Notes under the pieces: model-generated | What the model saw: the letters and a program-made list of their open reading frames with translations, nothing else | What the model was told of the DNA's origin: nothing | Database searches by the model: none | Source: Hymenobacter jejuensis | Lineage (GTDB): Bacteria > Bacteroidota > Bacteroidia > Cytophagales > Hymenobacteraceae | Assembly (NCBI RefSeq): GCF_006337165.1 | Contig: NZ_CP040896.1 | Coordinates: 2,418,001 to 2,482,000, forward strand | Direction of reading: 5' to 3' | Length of the DNA stretch: 64,000 nt | Made by a program: the position numbers and the translations under genes | Shown here: piece after piece, positions 44,154-52,698 of the stretch | Layout of the letters: each line of letters begins with the position of its first letter | Numbering within the stretch: position 1 is the first letter of the stretch

Positions 44154-45671
44154 ATGGATGATTTGCGAACTACGCTCGCTACTTTTTCGCCCGACGACCG
44201 CAAGGATTTTGGGCGCTTCATCCAGCGGCAGGGCAAAAAGCAAAAGGATCGGCTAGACCTGCAACTCTATGAGCTGCTGCTCCAGCAGCGTGCCTACACC
44301 ACCGAGCAACTCGTGAGCCGCCTCTACCCTGGCGAAGCCAATGCCGTGGCTTACTACGCGTTACGCAAACGGCTCATGCGCCACCTCACCGATTTTCTGC
44401 TGCTGCGCCAGCGCCAACAAGACCCTACGGCGGCCTCTTCGGTGCGCGGCTTTTTGTCGCTGGCGCAGTATCTGTTCGACGTAGGCGTACCGCGGTTGGC
44501 TTGGAACATGCTGCGCAAAGCCGAAAAACTGGCCAGCCAAAACGAACAATACGAGCTGCTGAACACCGTCTACAACCTCCAGATTGCACAGGCCAACAGC
44601 GAGCACGCCGACGAGCTGGCCGACATCATCCGTCGGCGCAACCAAAACAAGAAAGCTGCCGACGAAGAGGAGCGCGCCGGCATTGCCGATAGCCTCATCC
44701 GCCAGCGCCTGCGGCAAGCACGGATAAAGGGCCGCGCCGGCGAGTCATTCGACGCTATTTTGCAGGAAGTGCTGCGCGAGTACGATTTGCAGGAAGCCTT
44801 TGCCCGCCGTCCGGCGCTGCTGTACCGGCTCATGTCCATCACGCGCAGTGCCATGCTCGTGCGTCGCGATTTTGCTTCGTTTGCGCCGTTTGTGATGCGC
44901 TGCTACCACCTCATGGAAAAGCGCCACGGCTTCCAGCCCGCCCACCGCTACTACCAGCTAGGCCTGCTTTACATGGTGGCGCACGCCCTGTACCGCCTGC
45001 GTCGCTTCGACGAATCGGTGGCGTATCTGGAAAAACTTCGGGTGGTTCTGCACTCGGGGCCGCGCAGCAACTACGCCGAATTTCTGCCCAAGCACACGTT
45101 TCTGCTGGCAGCTAACTACGCTTTTCAAAGACGCAATGGTGAGAGTATCAAGCTGTTAGTAGAAGTGATCAAGGGCGCTGAAGGCACACTTTCACCCCGC
45201 GACCAACTCACGGCGCGCCTCGGCTTGGGCTTTCATTATTTTGCCGAAGGACAGTTTGCCAAAACCAACCAAGTGCTTATCGGCATCGGCCGCTCCGACC
45301 ATTGGTGCGAGCAGCAAATGGGCATCGAGTGGGTACTCAACAAAAACCTGGGCGAAATGCTGACCCAACTCGAAATGGGCAACCCCGACCTTGCCTACAA
45401 CCGACTGCGGGCCATCGAGCGAGTGCTTCGCGAGCAGTTTGCCGAAGGCGGCCCGTATCGTTACGTGCTGAGCTACTTGGCCTTGGTGCGCGAAATCATC
45501 GACGACCCTGCCGCCGCTACGCGTCCCGAGTTTGCCGAGCGCGTCGATCAGTTGCCTTCGTTTCAGCCCCTGGAGCGCGAAGATATCCACGCCATCAGTT
45601 TCTATGCCTGGTTACGGGCCCGCATGTTGCAGCGCCCCTATTACGACGTACTAATGGAGCTTGCAAGTTAA
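44154..45671 (+). CDS. Helical-repeat protein of unknown function
   Basis: 505 residues, no signal peptide. Predicted almost all alpha-helical, with TPR-like pairs (for example LAWNMLRKAEKLASQNEQYE, VAHALYRLRRFDESVAYLEK, AERVDQLPSFQPLEREDIH). The N-terminal ~90 residues (MDDLRTTLATFSPDDRKDFG, LVSRLYPGEANAVAYYALRK) resemble a conserved Bacteroidota hypothetical. No catalytic motif. A cytosolic scaffold or regulator is an inference. Long AT-rich leader with a 29-base palindrome upstream; strong terminator downstream. Confidence 0.68.
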   Translation: MDDLRTTLATFSPDDRKDFGRFIQRQGKKQKDRLDLQLYELLLQQRAYTTEQLVSRLYPGEANAVAYYALRKRLMRHLTDFLLLRQRQQDPTAASSVRGFLSLAQYLFDVGVPRLAWNMLRKAEKLASQNEQYELLNTVYNLQIAQANSEHADELADIIRRRNQNKKAADEEERAGIADSLIRQRLRQARIKGRAGESFDAILQEVLREYDLQEAFARRPALLYRLMSITRSAMLVRRDFASFAPFVMRCYHLMEKRHGFQPAHRYYQLGLLYMVAHALYRLRRFDESVAYLEKLRVVLHSGPRSNYAEFLPKHTFLLAANYAFQRRNGESIKLLVEVIKGAEGTLSPRDQLTARLGLGFHYFAEGQFAKTNQVLIGIGRSDHWCEQQMGIEWVLNKNLGEMLTQLEMGNPDLAYNRLRAIERVLREQFAEGGPYRYVLSYLALVREIIDDPAAATRPEFAERVDQLPSFQPLEREDIHAISFYAWLRARMLQRPYYDVLMELAS

Positions 45672-45695
45672 GTATTTGACAGTAAGATGATTGTG

Positions 45696-45742
45696 TATAA
45701 AAAAAGACCCGCTCCTGATTCAGGAGCGGGTCTTTTTTTATA
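45696..45742. terminator. Bidirectional terminator, 22-bp stem
   Basis: Arms 45696-45717 and 45721-45742, 3-base loop, A7/T7 flanks, between the helical-repeat gene and the convergent small lipoprotein. Confidence 0.9.
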
Positions 45743-45757
45743 AGCAGCAAGCAGAAA

Positions 45758-46000
45758 TTACTTCTTCTCAGGAGTTTCTTCTACCAACTTATCAGCTTCC
45801 TTGTTCTGAACCACAGCTGTGTCGCCGGGCTCGGTTGCCATGTCAGCTTTCGCGCTATCAACGGCGTTGCCAGCGGCATCAGCCGTGTTGTTAGCGGCGT
45901 TTTCGGTAGCATTAGCAGCTTTGTTAGCATCACCACACGAAGTCATAGCAAACGTAGAGAAAGCAGCAGCAACGAACAGGGTCTTGAAGGAGATTTTCAT
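45758..46000 (-). CDS. Small Ala/Asn-rich lipoprotein (entericidin-like)
   Basis: 80 residues from ATG 46000 (MKISFKTLFVAAAFSTFAMTSC, lipobox at Cys22). The mature part is Ala/Asn/Asp/Glu-rich (ANKAANATENAANNTADAAG) and ends Lys/Glu-rich. No domain; entericidin/lysis-peptide-like in style but the match is only compositional. Convergent with the helical-repeat gene. Confidence 0.6.
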   Translation of the reverse strand: MKISFKTLFVAAAFSTFAMTSCGDANKAANATENAANNTADAAGNAVDSAKADMATEPGDTAVVQNKEADKLVEETPEKK

Positions 46001-46156
46001 GGCAGAAATAAAATGATGGAAATTCAACTTTAACTTTCCTTAATACCAGAATTCGGAAAAGGTAACCCGCGTTTCTTCGTACGCTCAGGTTGTGGTGCAG
46101 TTTCTGTACGCCATTGCCTTCCCTGATTTCCTTCTGTAAATATGGTTTTATATCGT

Positions 46157-46597
46157 ATGCGCCTGATTGTCATCGTATTGTTGCTTGTGGCGTACGGTCA
46201 GCGCGCGGCGGCCCAAAAAACCGCCAACGACGGTTTTCTGCGGCTCAACGGGACCATGTACATCCTGCGCAACGGTGACAAACTGCCCATGGAACACGAT
46301 GTGCACCTGCCCAACGGGCGCACTGTCACTCACGACGGCTTTGTGGTAAACGCCGAAGGCAACCGTACAGAATTATCTGAGGGACAAGGCTGTACGCTGT
46401 CAGGCTTGCCTTCTCGCGTGGTCACGAGCAGCGACGGGCAGCTGGCGTTGCAGACCAGTGGCGCAGGCACTCCGCAGATGCTGGCATTTCCGGCCGGCAC
46501 GGGTCAAGTTCCCGAATACGAGGTTCGGGAAGGGCACCGGGGCCGCGGCTACTACAAAAAGCACGGCAAACAAAAGCATAAAAAACACGACGACTAA
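46157..46597 (+). CDS. Exported protein of the DUF6799 type
   Basis: 146 residues from ATG 46157, signal MRLIVIVLLLVAYGQRAAAQ. The middle carries DUF6799-like repeats: GFLRLNGTMYILRNGDKLPM, then DVHLPNGRTVTHDGFVVNAE, with alternating Gly/Asn turns. The tail is Lys/His/Asp-rich (KKHGKQKHKKHDD), a possible metal-binding end (inference). Function not known. Confidence 0.68.
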   Translation: MRLIVIVLLLVAYGQRAAAQKTANDGFLRLNGTMYILRNGDKLPMEHDVHLPNGRTVTHDGFVVNAEGNRTELSEGQGCTLSGLPSRVVTSSDGQLALQTSGAGTPQMLAFPAGTGQVPEYEVREGHRGRGYYKKHGKQKHKKHDD

Positions 46598-46611
46598 GCT
46601 GCAACGCGCAG

Positions 46612-48438
46612 TTAGTCAATGCGTTTGCCGTGGGTGTCGATGAAAAACGTGCGGCCTTTTTGCGTAACGCGGGCGCGGTGATCAGCAAAATCGCTGGCAT
46701 GGGCATAGCGGCCGAACGGGGCGGTTCCTTCGCTGGGGTCGTCCAGATAATCTTCCGTGATAAAGGTGTACGCGCCCGCCAGTTTCACGCGGGCCAGCCC
46801 CTCATGGAAAGAGTAAGCTTCCTGAAAAAGGATCGGCTCAGCAGTAGTCTCGTCGTTGCCGGAAATATAAAACCAGCCCCGTCGATCGAGTACAGCGGCA
46901 TGGCCTTCGGAAAAGTCTAACGCGTTGTAATAGTACGAGTTAAACTCCTTGCCGTCTTCGTCAATAAAGGTGTACAGGTTGCCGATTCGAGCGCGCGCAT
47001 AGCCTTCCGCATAGGGGTTGAGTGCATCGTAGCGCGGCGGGATAACTTCGTTGCCCTTCTGATCGACGAATCCGAAGGCATGGTCTTTTTCCACCACCGC
47101 CAGCGCACCTTTGAAGTCGCTCACTGAGGCGTAGCGGGCCGGGATCACAGGGGTGCCGTCAGCGGCTGCAAAACCCCATTTGCCATCTTGCTCAAACCGC
47201 TTCAGCGGCTTGTCGTGGCGGGCCGCGATCGCCCAGATTACCACAACCAGCAGCCCCAATCCACCCGCGGCCAAGCGCAGCCGGGGTACCTGCCACCACG
47301 CCCGCAACTGTTTCGTGGCTAGGGGTAAATATTTGTTAGACAGTGACTTGTATCGTGAGCCGGCTGGCGCGTTCTGGATGCGCCGTAGCAGGCTTTCTAG
47401 GCGCTGGATCTTGGAGTCGAGCGCCTGGTTTCGGACCGCCGATTCGGCTTTGGAAGCCTGTATAGCTTGTTCAATGGCCGTTTTTTCCTGTTGCTCAGCG
47501 CTGAGCTGCTGTTGCAGTACCACGGCTTCTGGCGCTACGGGCGGGGCCTGCGCCAATTGCTCGCGTAGCTGATTAATGCTGCGCTCGCGTTCGGCCTCGC
47601 GGGCTTCCATGGCCCGCAGTTTCTCGTCGAGTTCGGCTTGCAAACTGGCGCGGAGCTGTTCGAGCTCGGCTTTTTCTTGGCTGCGGGCCGCAAAGCTGCG
47701 CTCATCTTCGCTGTAGGAGCGGTCTACTTCTTCCAGGTCGGCGGCACCCAACCAGCGCCATAGCTGCGAAACTTTTTGCCGGATAAAATCGCCGGAAGAT
47801 TCCGGGTCAGCCGCCGCCACATGTTGTGTTGGCAGCCCAATGTCGGCTGGCACTTCAAAAGCCGGCGCTATGTCAGTCAACAGCTGCCATAAGTCGGCTT
47901 CCGTCAGGTCGATTTCGGGCGTGGCGACCTGCGCCAAAAGGCGGGTAAAACGCGCCGGGTTGGCCAACAGGTGGAAGCTGCTGGCCGCAGGTACGGCTGC
48001 CATCTGCGGCTCCACTTCGGGCCCAAATTCCACAGTTTCGCCGAACAGCAACATGCCCGTAATAAAATTGAAGTTAACGGCGCCCGTTTCTAGTAATGGT
48101 TGTAAGTAATTGGTTAAATGAGACTTATGATTTAAGAATTGCTGAAAAGGATTTACTGCCTGCTCCTTGGTTCTAACTGGCTCGTTATCAAGGCTCCAAG
48201 CGCCGTTGGCAAAGTCGGTGATGCGGAGCTGACCCCCACGCGGCTCCAGCACCAAAATGGTGATGCTGTGTGGGCGCACCACTACGGCATCGAGTTGGGC
48301 ATGGGCGTGCAGGCTCAGATTGCCGAGCAGCAGGCTGGTGGGGCCGTTGGGCTCCGCGGCCAACGCCGCGCGCACGGCCTCAAATTGAAGCTGCTGCGCG
48401 GAATCGGAAAAAGGTGCGGGTAAATAAACGTGGAGCAT
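46612..48438 (-). CDS. NERD-like domain, coiled coil, TM helix and WG repeats in one protein
   Basis: 608 residues from ATG 48438 (MLHVYLPAPF). N-terminal ~130 residues resemble the NERD nuclease-related domain: LLLGNLSLHAHAQLDAVVVR with Asp50, ILVLEPRGGQ with Glu65 (the usual ExK Lys is replaced by Arg67), WSLDNEPVRTKEQAVNPFQQ. Residues 247-358 form a long coiled coil; TM helix 386-406; residues 416-608 hold WG-like repeats (FEQDGKWGFAAADGTPVIP, HAFGFVDQKGNEVIPPRYDA). No signal peptide, so the coiled coil and NERD side is likely cytosolic and the WG part outside. Function unknown; NERD proteins suggest nucleic-acid or defence roles (inference). Part of the coding DNA at 48089-48150 is AT-rich. 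Confidence 0.72.
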   Translation of the reverse strand: MLHVYLPAPFSDSAQQLQFEAVRAALAAEPNGPTSLLLGNLSLHAHAQLDAVVVRPHSITILVLEPRGGQLRITDFANGAWSLDNEPVRTKEQAVNPFQQFLNHKSHLTNYLQPLLETGAVNFNFITGMLLFGETVEFGPEVEPQMAAVPAASSFHLLANPARFTRLLAQVATPEIDLTEADLWQLLTDIAPAFEVPADIGLPTQHVAAADPESSGDFIRQKVSQLWRWLGAADLEEVDRSYSEDERSFAARSQEKAELEQLRASLQAELDEKLRAMEAREAERERSINQLREQLAQAPPVAPEAVVLQQQLSAEQQEKTAIEQAIQASKAESAVRNQALDSKIQRLESLLRRIQNAPAGSRYKSLSNKYLPLATKQLRAWWQVPRLRLAAGGLGLLVVVIWAIAARHDKPLKRFEQDGKWGFAAADGTPVIPARYASVSDFKGALAVVEKDHAFGFVDQKGNEVIPPRYDALNPYAEGYARARIGNLYTFIDEDGKEFNSYYYNALDFSEGHAAVLDRRGWFYISGNDETTAEPILFQEAYSFHEGLARVKLAGAYTFITEDYLDDPSEGTAPFGRYAHASDFADHRARVTQKGRTFFIDTHGKRID

Positions 48439-48577
48439 GGGGCGCAAAACGAGTTCCCTGGCTACAAGCAAGAAGAACGGGCAACTTCTACGAACTTTTC
48501 GGCGGTCCGGTCGCCTTAACTTTTCAAGGGAGAAGCAAGTATACGAGGTACTTCTCTTTGCCTAATGACTTTTGATC

Positions 48578-48979
48578 ATGGATTCGACTGCCCCCACGCC
48601 CCAAACTCCCGTTACGCCCACAGTGCCCTTGGATGTAACTGATCAGCAGAACACCGCCTTGCTCGACGATACCGTCGCGCTGCTCAACGACGGCGTTCCC
48701 GAACCGGGCAACAAGCACGGACTTGCCGAAATTGATCGGTGGGAAGCCGTGTTGCGGGCCTCCGAGCGGCCGGGCCTGGCCAAGATCATTCAGGAACTAG
48801 GAACGCTGCGCGAGCAGATTACTGCCGAAACAACCGAAGCCCACGCCATCGCCGAAACGCTGGCTACGCTGGGTGCCGAAACTACCAAAATTGCCGAAGA
48901 AGCCGATAATGGATACACCGGACCGCTGAAGAACCTAGGCAAATTGCTGATTAAGCTTGGCAATGCTTTGTCGCGCTAA
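48578..48979 (+). CDS. Small helical cytosolic protein, unknown
   Basis: 133 residues from ATG 48578. Pro/Thr-rich N terminus, then DRWEAVLRASERPGLAKIIQ and two long amphipathic helices, with a hydrophobic final helix (NLGKLLIKLGNALSR). Divergent from the NERD-WG gene by about 140 bases. No family recognised. Confidence 0.58.
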   Translation: MDSTAPTPQTPVTPTVPLDVTDQQNTALLDDTVALLNDGVPEPGNKHGLAEIDRWEAVLRASERPGLAKIIQELGTLREQITAETTEAHAIAETLATLGAETTKIAEEADNGYTGPLKNLGKLLIKLGNALSR

Positions 48980-49008
48980 TAGTTGTAACTAGCTGTTAGC
49001 CACTATAT

Positions 49009-49042
49009 AAAAGGCCTTCGCTCAAACGAGCGAAGGCCTTTT
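49009..49042. terminator. Terminator, 15-bp stem
   Basis: AAAAGGCCTTCGCTC/GAGCGAAGGCCTTTT (49009-49023, 49028-49042), loop AAAC. Confidence 0.85.
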
Positions 49043-49101
49043 ACTTTACTGCTTCCGGGCGTTGCATCAGAAATGGCACTACACGTCAGGGTTTGGCGCA
49101 G

Positions 49102-49109
49102 TACTTTTG
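49102..49109 (+). promoter_or_regulatory. -7 box (TACTTTTG) for the zinc-ribbon hypothetical
   Basis: TACTTTTG ends 24 bases before ATG 49134 and decides against the upstream in-frame start at 49062. Confidence 0.45.
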
Positions 49110-49133
49110 CTCCTTACTTTTTCCCGCGCGCCC

Positions 49134-50138
49134 ATGCCTACTTCTGCCGACGACCTCACGATTTATTATCCGTTCGAAGGGATGCGCTTTGGGCCGGAGC
49201 AGTGCTTCTTGTGCGGCCGGCCCACCACACCGCCCACAGATTCGGTGCCGGTGTTTGCGCCGTGGTTGCAGGAACGCTACCAACTAGCCAACCGGCAAAT
49301 TCTGTTGCTTGATCAGAGTGTGGTCACGTACAGCGACTTACGAATTCCGTGCTGCCCCCGCTGCCACACCCAGCACGTCGCGCCGCTGGAAGCGACGGTA
49401 GAGAAGGCTGCTGCGCAAGGACTCGACGCCATACGGGCGCTCGACGAGAAAACGCTGTTTCTGTGGCTCGGCAAAATGTTTTACGGCGTGTTGGTCACGG
49501 AACTCTTGACCGAGCTCGATCCCTTGGTCAAGCCCCGCTACCCGCTAGCCGAAAATGCTCAGATGTTGCGGCGATTTCAGGCGTTCTTCCAAACGTTTCA
49601 GGCGCTTCGCGTCCCGATTGTATTCGAAGATTTCAGCCCGGCTTCGGTGTTTGTGCTAGAGGTTGACCCTCAGCAAGATACAGTTCCGTTCGAATACGAC
49701 GACGATCTGACTACGATGACATTCAGCATCAAGCTCGACAACGTGGTTATCATGGCTTGCTTATTCGATAACGGCATTATCCGGCAGGCGATGCGCCGTG
49801 TGTATACCGATGCGCAGCGGCCGTTGCATCCGATTCAGGTAGCCGAATTCAAAGCGCGCGTATATTACGCGGCCTACTTGTTTAATGTGGTGCCCGATTA
49901 CTTTCCGCGCCCGGTGCAGGCCGGCGACGACCACATCGTATACGATACGCTTATCGACGACATCACCAGCGAAGTGTTTAACCCGTGGGAAAACTCGGCT
50001 TACGGGCAGTCGCTCTTGGAAATGTGGAAACGGTGGCAGATTCCGCTCAGCGAAATATTGCGCGATCCTGCGCAGCCACTCAGCTTTCTCTATGACGCCG
50101 ACGGTGTGTCGCGAAACATAGAAAAATACCCTGTTTAA
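49134..50138 (+). CDS. Hypothetical with paired CxxC motifs
   Basis: 334 residues from ATG 49134 (MPTSADDLTIYYPFEGMRF), the start supported by the -7 box upstream. Two CxxC pairs, CFLCG near 24 and CCPRC near 73, could form a zinc ribbon. The remainder is acidic/aromatic with helical blocks (EKTLFLWLGKMFYGVLVTEL, VYYAAYLFNVVPDYFPRP). No homolog recognised; no membrane segment. Stands between a terminator and the 3D-domain gene. Confidence 0.62.
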   Translation: MPTSADDLTIYYPFEGMRFGPEQCFLCGRPTTPPTDSVPVFAPWLQERYQLANRQILLLDQSVVTYSDLRIPCCPRCHTQHVAPLEATVEKAAAQGLDAIRALDEKTLFLWLGKMFYGVLVTELLTELDPLVKPRYPLAENAQMLRRFQAFFQTFQALRVPIVFEDFSPASVFVLEVDPQQDTVPFEYDDDLTTMTFSIKLDNVVIMACLFDNGIIRQAMRRVYTDAQRPLHPIQVAEFKARVYYAAYLFNVVPDYFPRPVQAGDDHIVYDTLIDDITSEVFNPWENSAYGQSLLEMWKRWQIPLSEILRDPAQPLSFLYDADGVSRNIEKYPV

Positions 50139-50147
50139 TTCAATATA

Positions 50148-50158
50148 TTGATAATCAG
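50148..50158. repeat. AT-rich palindrome TTGATAATCAG
   Basis: Copy of the recurrent element between convergent genes (stops at 50138 and 50163). Confidence 0.5.
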
Positions 50159-50162
50159 ATGG

Positions 50163-50702
50163 TTAGCTGGCTTGCCAAACTGCAGGCTTTGCCGGATTTA
50201 CCTTGCTGATTTTTACTTTGTCCCACTTGCCGAAGCGCACCCACTCGTCATACAAGGCCTCGTGCCGGTTGACTAGGAGGTCGATGCGGTGGCGGTAGCG
50301 GCGGTTCATCGTATCGTGCACGACGTAGTTGCCGTCGAGAGCGGGCGAAATACCGCTTACTGTGATGGAATCGCCGTAATCAAATTTGCCTCCGTGCGAC
50401 TTAAGCATGTCGCGTGAGAGAGCCATCCAGCGGTTTTTGCTGGTGTGATGCCGCGAAATTCGCGAGTTGTCGGCCGTAACAAAGGGCTCGGCGTCGGTCT
50501 GGCTGGGTTCGGCATTATATACCGTAGCCGTAACGGTATAGCTTGGTAAAGTCGAAGGAAGATGCGTGGGGGCCGCGACGCGCCGTTCGAAAGAAACGCT
50601 GCGTGCGCTCATGTGTGCAACTACCGGAGGAACAACGGCAACAGAGGTGGTAAGGGGGCGGGGCGGAAACAAAAAAGTCAGTAAGAATAGGGCAATGGAC
50701 AT
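50163..50702 (-). CDS. Exported 3D (Asp-Asp-Asp) double-psi beta-barrel protein
   Basis: 179 residues, hydrophobic signal MSIALFLLTFLFPPRPL. The C-terminal domain has the 3D motifs: ATVYNAEPSQTDAEPFVTAD, RWMALSRDMLK, GDSITVSG and NYVVHDTMNRRY with the conserved D, next to HRIDLLV. Such domains occur in resuscitation/MltA-like cell wall enzymes; activity here is inferred. In Gram-negative Bacteroidota it would act in the periplasm. Confidence 0.8.
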   Translation of the reverse strand: MSIALFLLTFLFPPRPLTTSVAVVPPVVAHMSARSVSFERRVAAPTHLPSTLPSYTVTATVYNAEPSQTDAEPFVTADNSRISRHHTSKNRWMALSRDMLKSHGGKFDYGDSITVSGISPALDGNYVVHDTMNRRYRHRIDLLVNRHEALYDEWVRFGKWDKVKISKVNPAKPAVWQAS

Positions 50703-51282
50703 GAGAATAAGGTTGGTGGACCCTTCTTTAGACCCGAAGAGGATGGGCGGCCAGCGAGTCTGGCAAATGAGAGCAAGGTTAACCTGATTAGTAGAAAAAA
50801 GGTTGCAGACGAAAAATCAGAAGTAGACGAAAAAGGCCTTGAGAGCCCTTTAAAAGCCCATTAAACTAGATAAAAAGAATAAAATGTTGTATTAATGAGG
50901 GTAAAAATAGCTAATTAATACCAATCGCCAACTTTTTGGAGAAAATCACGGGTGAGTTCAGACATTAAAATTGGACTTTCAAAGCTTTCGGCTGATTTGT
51001 TTGTGCTAATAATATTAGTAGAAAAATGAGGGAAATTTTTGCCTTTTGGGGCAAAAAATCGAGCTGACCTGAAAGGCTGAAGTGACGGTGCAGCGCTCGT
51101 CAGAACTCCTTCGCACGGGTTGTTAGGAGAAAATTTTCAGAAGTGGTTTTAGTAGCTGACACGTAGGCAATTAGCAAACTCAAGGGCAAAGCGAACGCAG
51201 TAAGTAATTGTGCGTAAAGAATAAGCTATAAACTCTGAGAGCCAAGCTGTTCCGTATCCACACAACCAAATCTAATCCGCTG
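50703..51282. other. AT-rich 580-base gap with no gene
   Basis: No credible coding frame and no recognisable RNA. A short hairpin with 8-bp arms lies at about 51036-51057 (TTTTTGCC/GGCAAAAA). The region contains the 5' leaders of the 3D gene (-) and the yellow-like gene (+), and could hold a regulatory RNA that I cannot identify. Confidence 0.6.
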
Positions 51283-52488
51283 ATGCTATTTCTTACCCTT
51301 CCTTCTGCCGCCGGGCCCCTGCGCGTAGCTACTTTCGCCAGCCTGCTGGCGCTTTTTGCAGCCCAAGGTTGTTCTTCGCCTTCTCAGCCCACTTCTTCAA
51401 CGGACGCTTCCGCTGCCGGTGCTACCGGTGCCGCTGCCGACTCGAGTGCCAACAAAGGCAGTTCGGCGTTGCAACTCGTGGCCGAATTGCGTGGTCCGCA
51501 GTTTGTGGGCGTAGCCGTTACGCACGACGGGCGCGTACTAGCCGATTTCCCGCGCTGGGATTACAACCCGGTGTACCCGATTGCGCTCGTTGGCAGCGAT
51601 AATTCGGTGAAGCCTTACCCAGATGCCAGCTGGTGCATGTGGAATGACTCGGTGAAGAACGAGCCACAGAAGCACTGGATTTGCCCACAAAGCGTTCACG
51701 TTGATCAGAAAGGCACAATTTGGGTACTCGACCCAGCGGCACCCGGCTTGAAATACACGGTGGTAGGCGGACCGAAGCTGGTCAAAATTGATCCGAAGAC
51801 AAACAAGGTGGTGCAAACCATTCCTTTTCCCGAATCGGTGGTGCCGCGCAAAGCCTACCTCAACGACGTGCGCATCGATACGCAGCGCAACATTGCCTAC
51901 ATCACCGAGTCAGGCATCGGGAGCCTGATAGTCGTTGATTTGGCCTCCGGAAAAGCCCGTAAGGCATTGAGCAACCATCCGTCGGTAAAGGCCGACAAAT
52001 CGTTGCAACTCAAAGCCGACGGCCACCTCATGGTGGATGCGAAAGGCAAACCCATGCAGCTGAATGCTGACGGCATTGCCTTGAGCCGCGACTTTCAGTA
52101 TCTCTATTATATGCCCCTGACCAGCCACAAGCTCTACCGCATCAAGACCGAAGCGCTGCGTAACGCCGCCCTTTCGGATGCGCAAGTTGGGCAACAAGTG
52201 GAAGACTTGGGGACAGTTCCGGCCTCCGACGGACTGGAAATTGATGCCAGCAACAATGTGTACCTGACCAGCTTCGAAACAAACTCACTCATGAAACGCA
52301 CACCAGCTGGCAAAATCGAAACTCTTGTCCAGGACAAACGTTTGCAATGGCCTGATACATACAGTCTTACGCCAAATAACGAGCTATTCATAACTACGTC
52401 GGCTATTCACAAAACTCCCAATTGGAACAAGGGTGTAAGCATGCAGGATCAGCCCTTTCACATCTTTAAAATGGCGCTGCCGAAGTAA
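51283..52488 (+). CDS. Major royal jelly protein/yellow-like exported protein
   Basis: 401 residues. Signal with lipobox-like AAQGC; Ser/Ala/Thr-rich linker to about 60, then a six-bladed propeller. Characteristic pieces: FVGVAVTHDGRVLADFPRW, WICPQSVHVDQKGTIWVLDP, YLNDVRIDTQRNIAYITESG, GSLIVVDLASGKARKAL, LQLNADGIALSRDFQYLYYM and LQWPDTYSLTPNNELFITTS. This matches the MRJP/yellow (L-dopachrome-related) family found in bacteria; activity unknown. It may bind small molecules in the periplasm. Confidence 0.85.
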   Translation: MLFLTLPSAAGPLRVATFASLLALFAAQGCSSPSQPTSSTDASAAGATGAAADSSANKGSSALQLVAELRGPQFVGVAVTHDGRVLADFPRWDYNPVYPIALVGSDNSVKPYPDASWCMWNDSVKNEPQKHWICPQSVHVDQKGTIWVLDPAAPGLKYTVVGGPKLVKIDPKTNKVVQTIPFPESVVPRKAYLNDVRIDTQRNIAYITESGIGSLIVVDLASGKARKALSNHPSVKADKSLQLKADGHLMVDAKGKPMQLNADGIALSRDFQYLYYMPLTSHKLYRIKTEALRNAALSDAQVGQQVEDLGTVPASDGLEIDASNNVYLTSFETNSLMKRTPAGKIETLVQDKRLQWPDTYSLTPNNELFITTSAIHKTPNWNKGVSMQDQPFHIFKMALPK

Positions 52489-52506
52489 TGACGCCGGTGC
52501 GCTGTA

Positions 52507-52540
52507 GAAAAGCCTTTCTATTTTCGGAAGGCTTTTCCTT
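52507..52540 (+). terminator. Terminator after the yellow-like gene
   Basis: 10-bp stem GAAAAGCCTT/AAGGCTTTTC (52507-52516, 52528-52537), followed by CTTTTATTTT. Confidence 0.75.
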
Positions 52541-52698
52541 TTATTTTGGATAGATTGGCAAATGAAACTTAGCGCCTGAGTAATCGGTTCAAACCTAAAG
52601 CGTTTGAGATAGAGGCATATTTGAGTAATCGAATTTAGGTTTTTGCCTTTAGCCGAAGCGCTATACATTTACCGCTGACTCACCTAGCTCCGCACTAA

